A stretch of DNA of 64,000 bases. It comes from Acrasis kona (lineage: Eukaryota > Heterolobosea > Eutetramitea > Acrasida > Acrasidae). Position 1 is the first letter of the stretch; every line of letters begins with the position of its first letter. Both the position numbers and the translations under genes were made by a program. The DNA is taken from the NCBI GenBank assembly GCA_026419775.2, contig JAOPGA020000585.1, positions 28,023 through 92,022 of the forward strand. Reading direction: 5' to 3'. A model generated the notes under the pieces. The model ran no database searches. It saw nothing but the letters and a program-made list of their open reading frames with translations, and was not told the DNA's origin. Shown piece by piece: positions 63,700 to 64,000 of this stretch.

Positions 63700-64000
63700 T
63701 GTGTCGGTCTTATAGACTATTCTCCTAACTTTAAAAATGGGACCCCGACCGGGATGTATCAACTCCACCTCATTTCGGAGAAAAAGTGGAGTTGTTGATA
63801 ATATTGATTTGTCGTTATTGTAACCAATCGATGTTCCACAGCAATTAAGATGTTCACTTATGAAATACAGTACTGATTGTAATTAGGACCTACCCGCGGT
63901 ATTCGGGTTGTTGACAACATATGCAACTACAAACGCTTATTCCTTTTTAGCTCCACATAAACTTTTAAAATGTAACTTTAGATAGATTGACAAAATGAAA
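63700..64000. other. Window-end region, nothing seen
   Basis: AT-rich 5' flank of the MFS gene with no gene, repeat or motif that I can support. Confidence 0.35.

Noticed and set aside
1-64000. tRNA or rRNA genes
   Set aside because: I looked for T-loop (GGTTCGA-like) and D-loop pairs; the only near matches lie inside coding regions without a cloverleaf.
1-64000. LTR, virus-like or transposase elements
   Set aside because: No reverse transcriptase, integrase, capsid or transposase motif and no long terminal repeats were seen; the 54.6 kb hairpin alone is not enough.

Overview
This is a compact nuclear segment from a eukaryotic microbe. It is AT-rich and gene-dense on both strands. Coding frames joined across 36 confidently placed spliceosomal introns give intron lengths of only 34-47 nt, mostly 36-42, with GT..AG ends. 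The gene set (dynactin, kinesin-13-like motor, Rab32-like GTPase, copine, GET3, NHEJ factor, PrimPol, BCKDH-E2) points to an aerobic, mitochondriate unicell with microtubule/centriole machinery. A heterolobosean-type protist (Naegleria/Acrasis/Percolomonas grade) is my best guess. That rests on overall gene content and on an Erv1 with a C-terminal CxxC, and the sequence alone does not prove it. I saw no tRNA, rRNA, CRISPR array, or virus-like or LTR element.

Layout. 0-9 kb: queuosine salvage enzyme (cut by the window edge), a coiled-coil protein of centriolar type, an acidic RRM-like protein, an ACOT9-like thioesterase, NAC-beta, a DEDDh exonuclease and an HGSNAT-like acyltransferase. 9-23 kb: an AAA-type ATPase, PrimPol, DCAF13/Sof1, cysteine dioxygenase, a chromodomain-like protein, a CNNM Mg transporter, BCKDH-E2 (frame broken once), an IQ protein and a kinesin-13-like motor. 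23-26 kb: a small secreted/membrane cluster, with an acidic secreted protein, two divergent paralogous secreted peptides around a palindrome, and a membrane-anchored heme-thiolate peroxidase. 26-36 kb: an atypical Rab32-like GTPase, dynactin p27, a RhoGAP-PH-RCC1-FYVE protein, a RING-less MUL1-like protein, two small genes and a copine. 36-47 kb: MFS carrier, PPTC7 phosphatase, GET3, an unknown protein, P450, XLF/NHEJ1 and a degenerate MYND/HIT-like zinc protein. 47-54 kb: a 1,918-aa coiled-coil protein with a Glu/Gln/Arg repeat tract, a small mitochondrial protein and Erv1. 54-59.4 kb: a poorer region with small exons, interrupted frames and decayed coding tracts. 59.4-64 kb: a stand-alone DUF2470 protein, a secreted GPI-type glycoside hydrolase, an AlkB dioxygenase with a PIP box and a second MFS carrier.

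The genes are individually transcribed rather than grouped into pathways. Adjacent genes are often convergent, with stop codons only 14-40 nt apart, or divergent with short shared promoters, three of which contain perfect or near-perfect palindromes. Genome-maintenance genes (PrimPol, XLF, AlkB, DEDDh nuclease) recur but are scattered. I see no single new multi-gene system. The best leads are the divergent secreted peptide pair, the hidden small spliced genes, and several unusual domain architectures.
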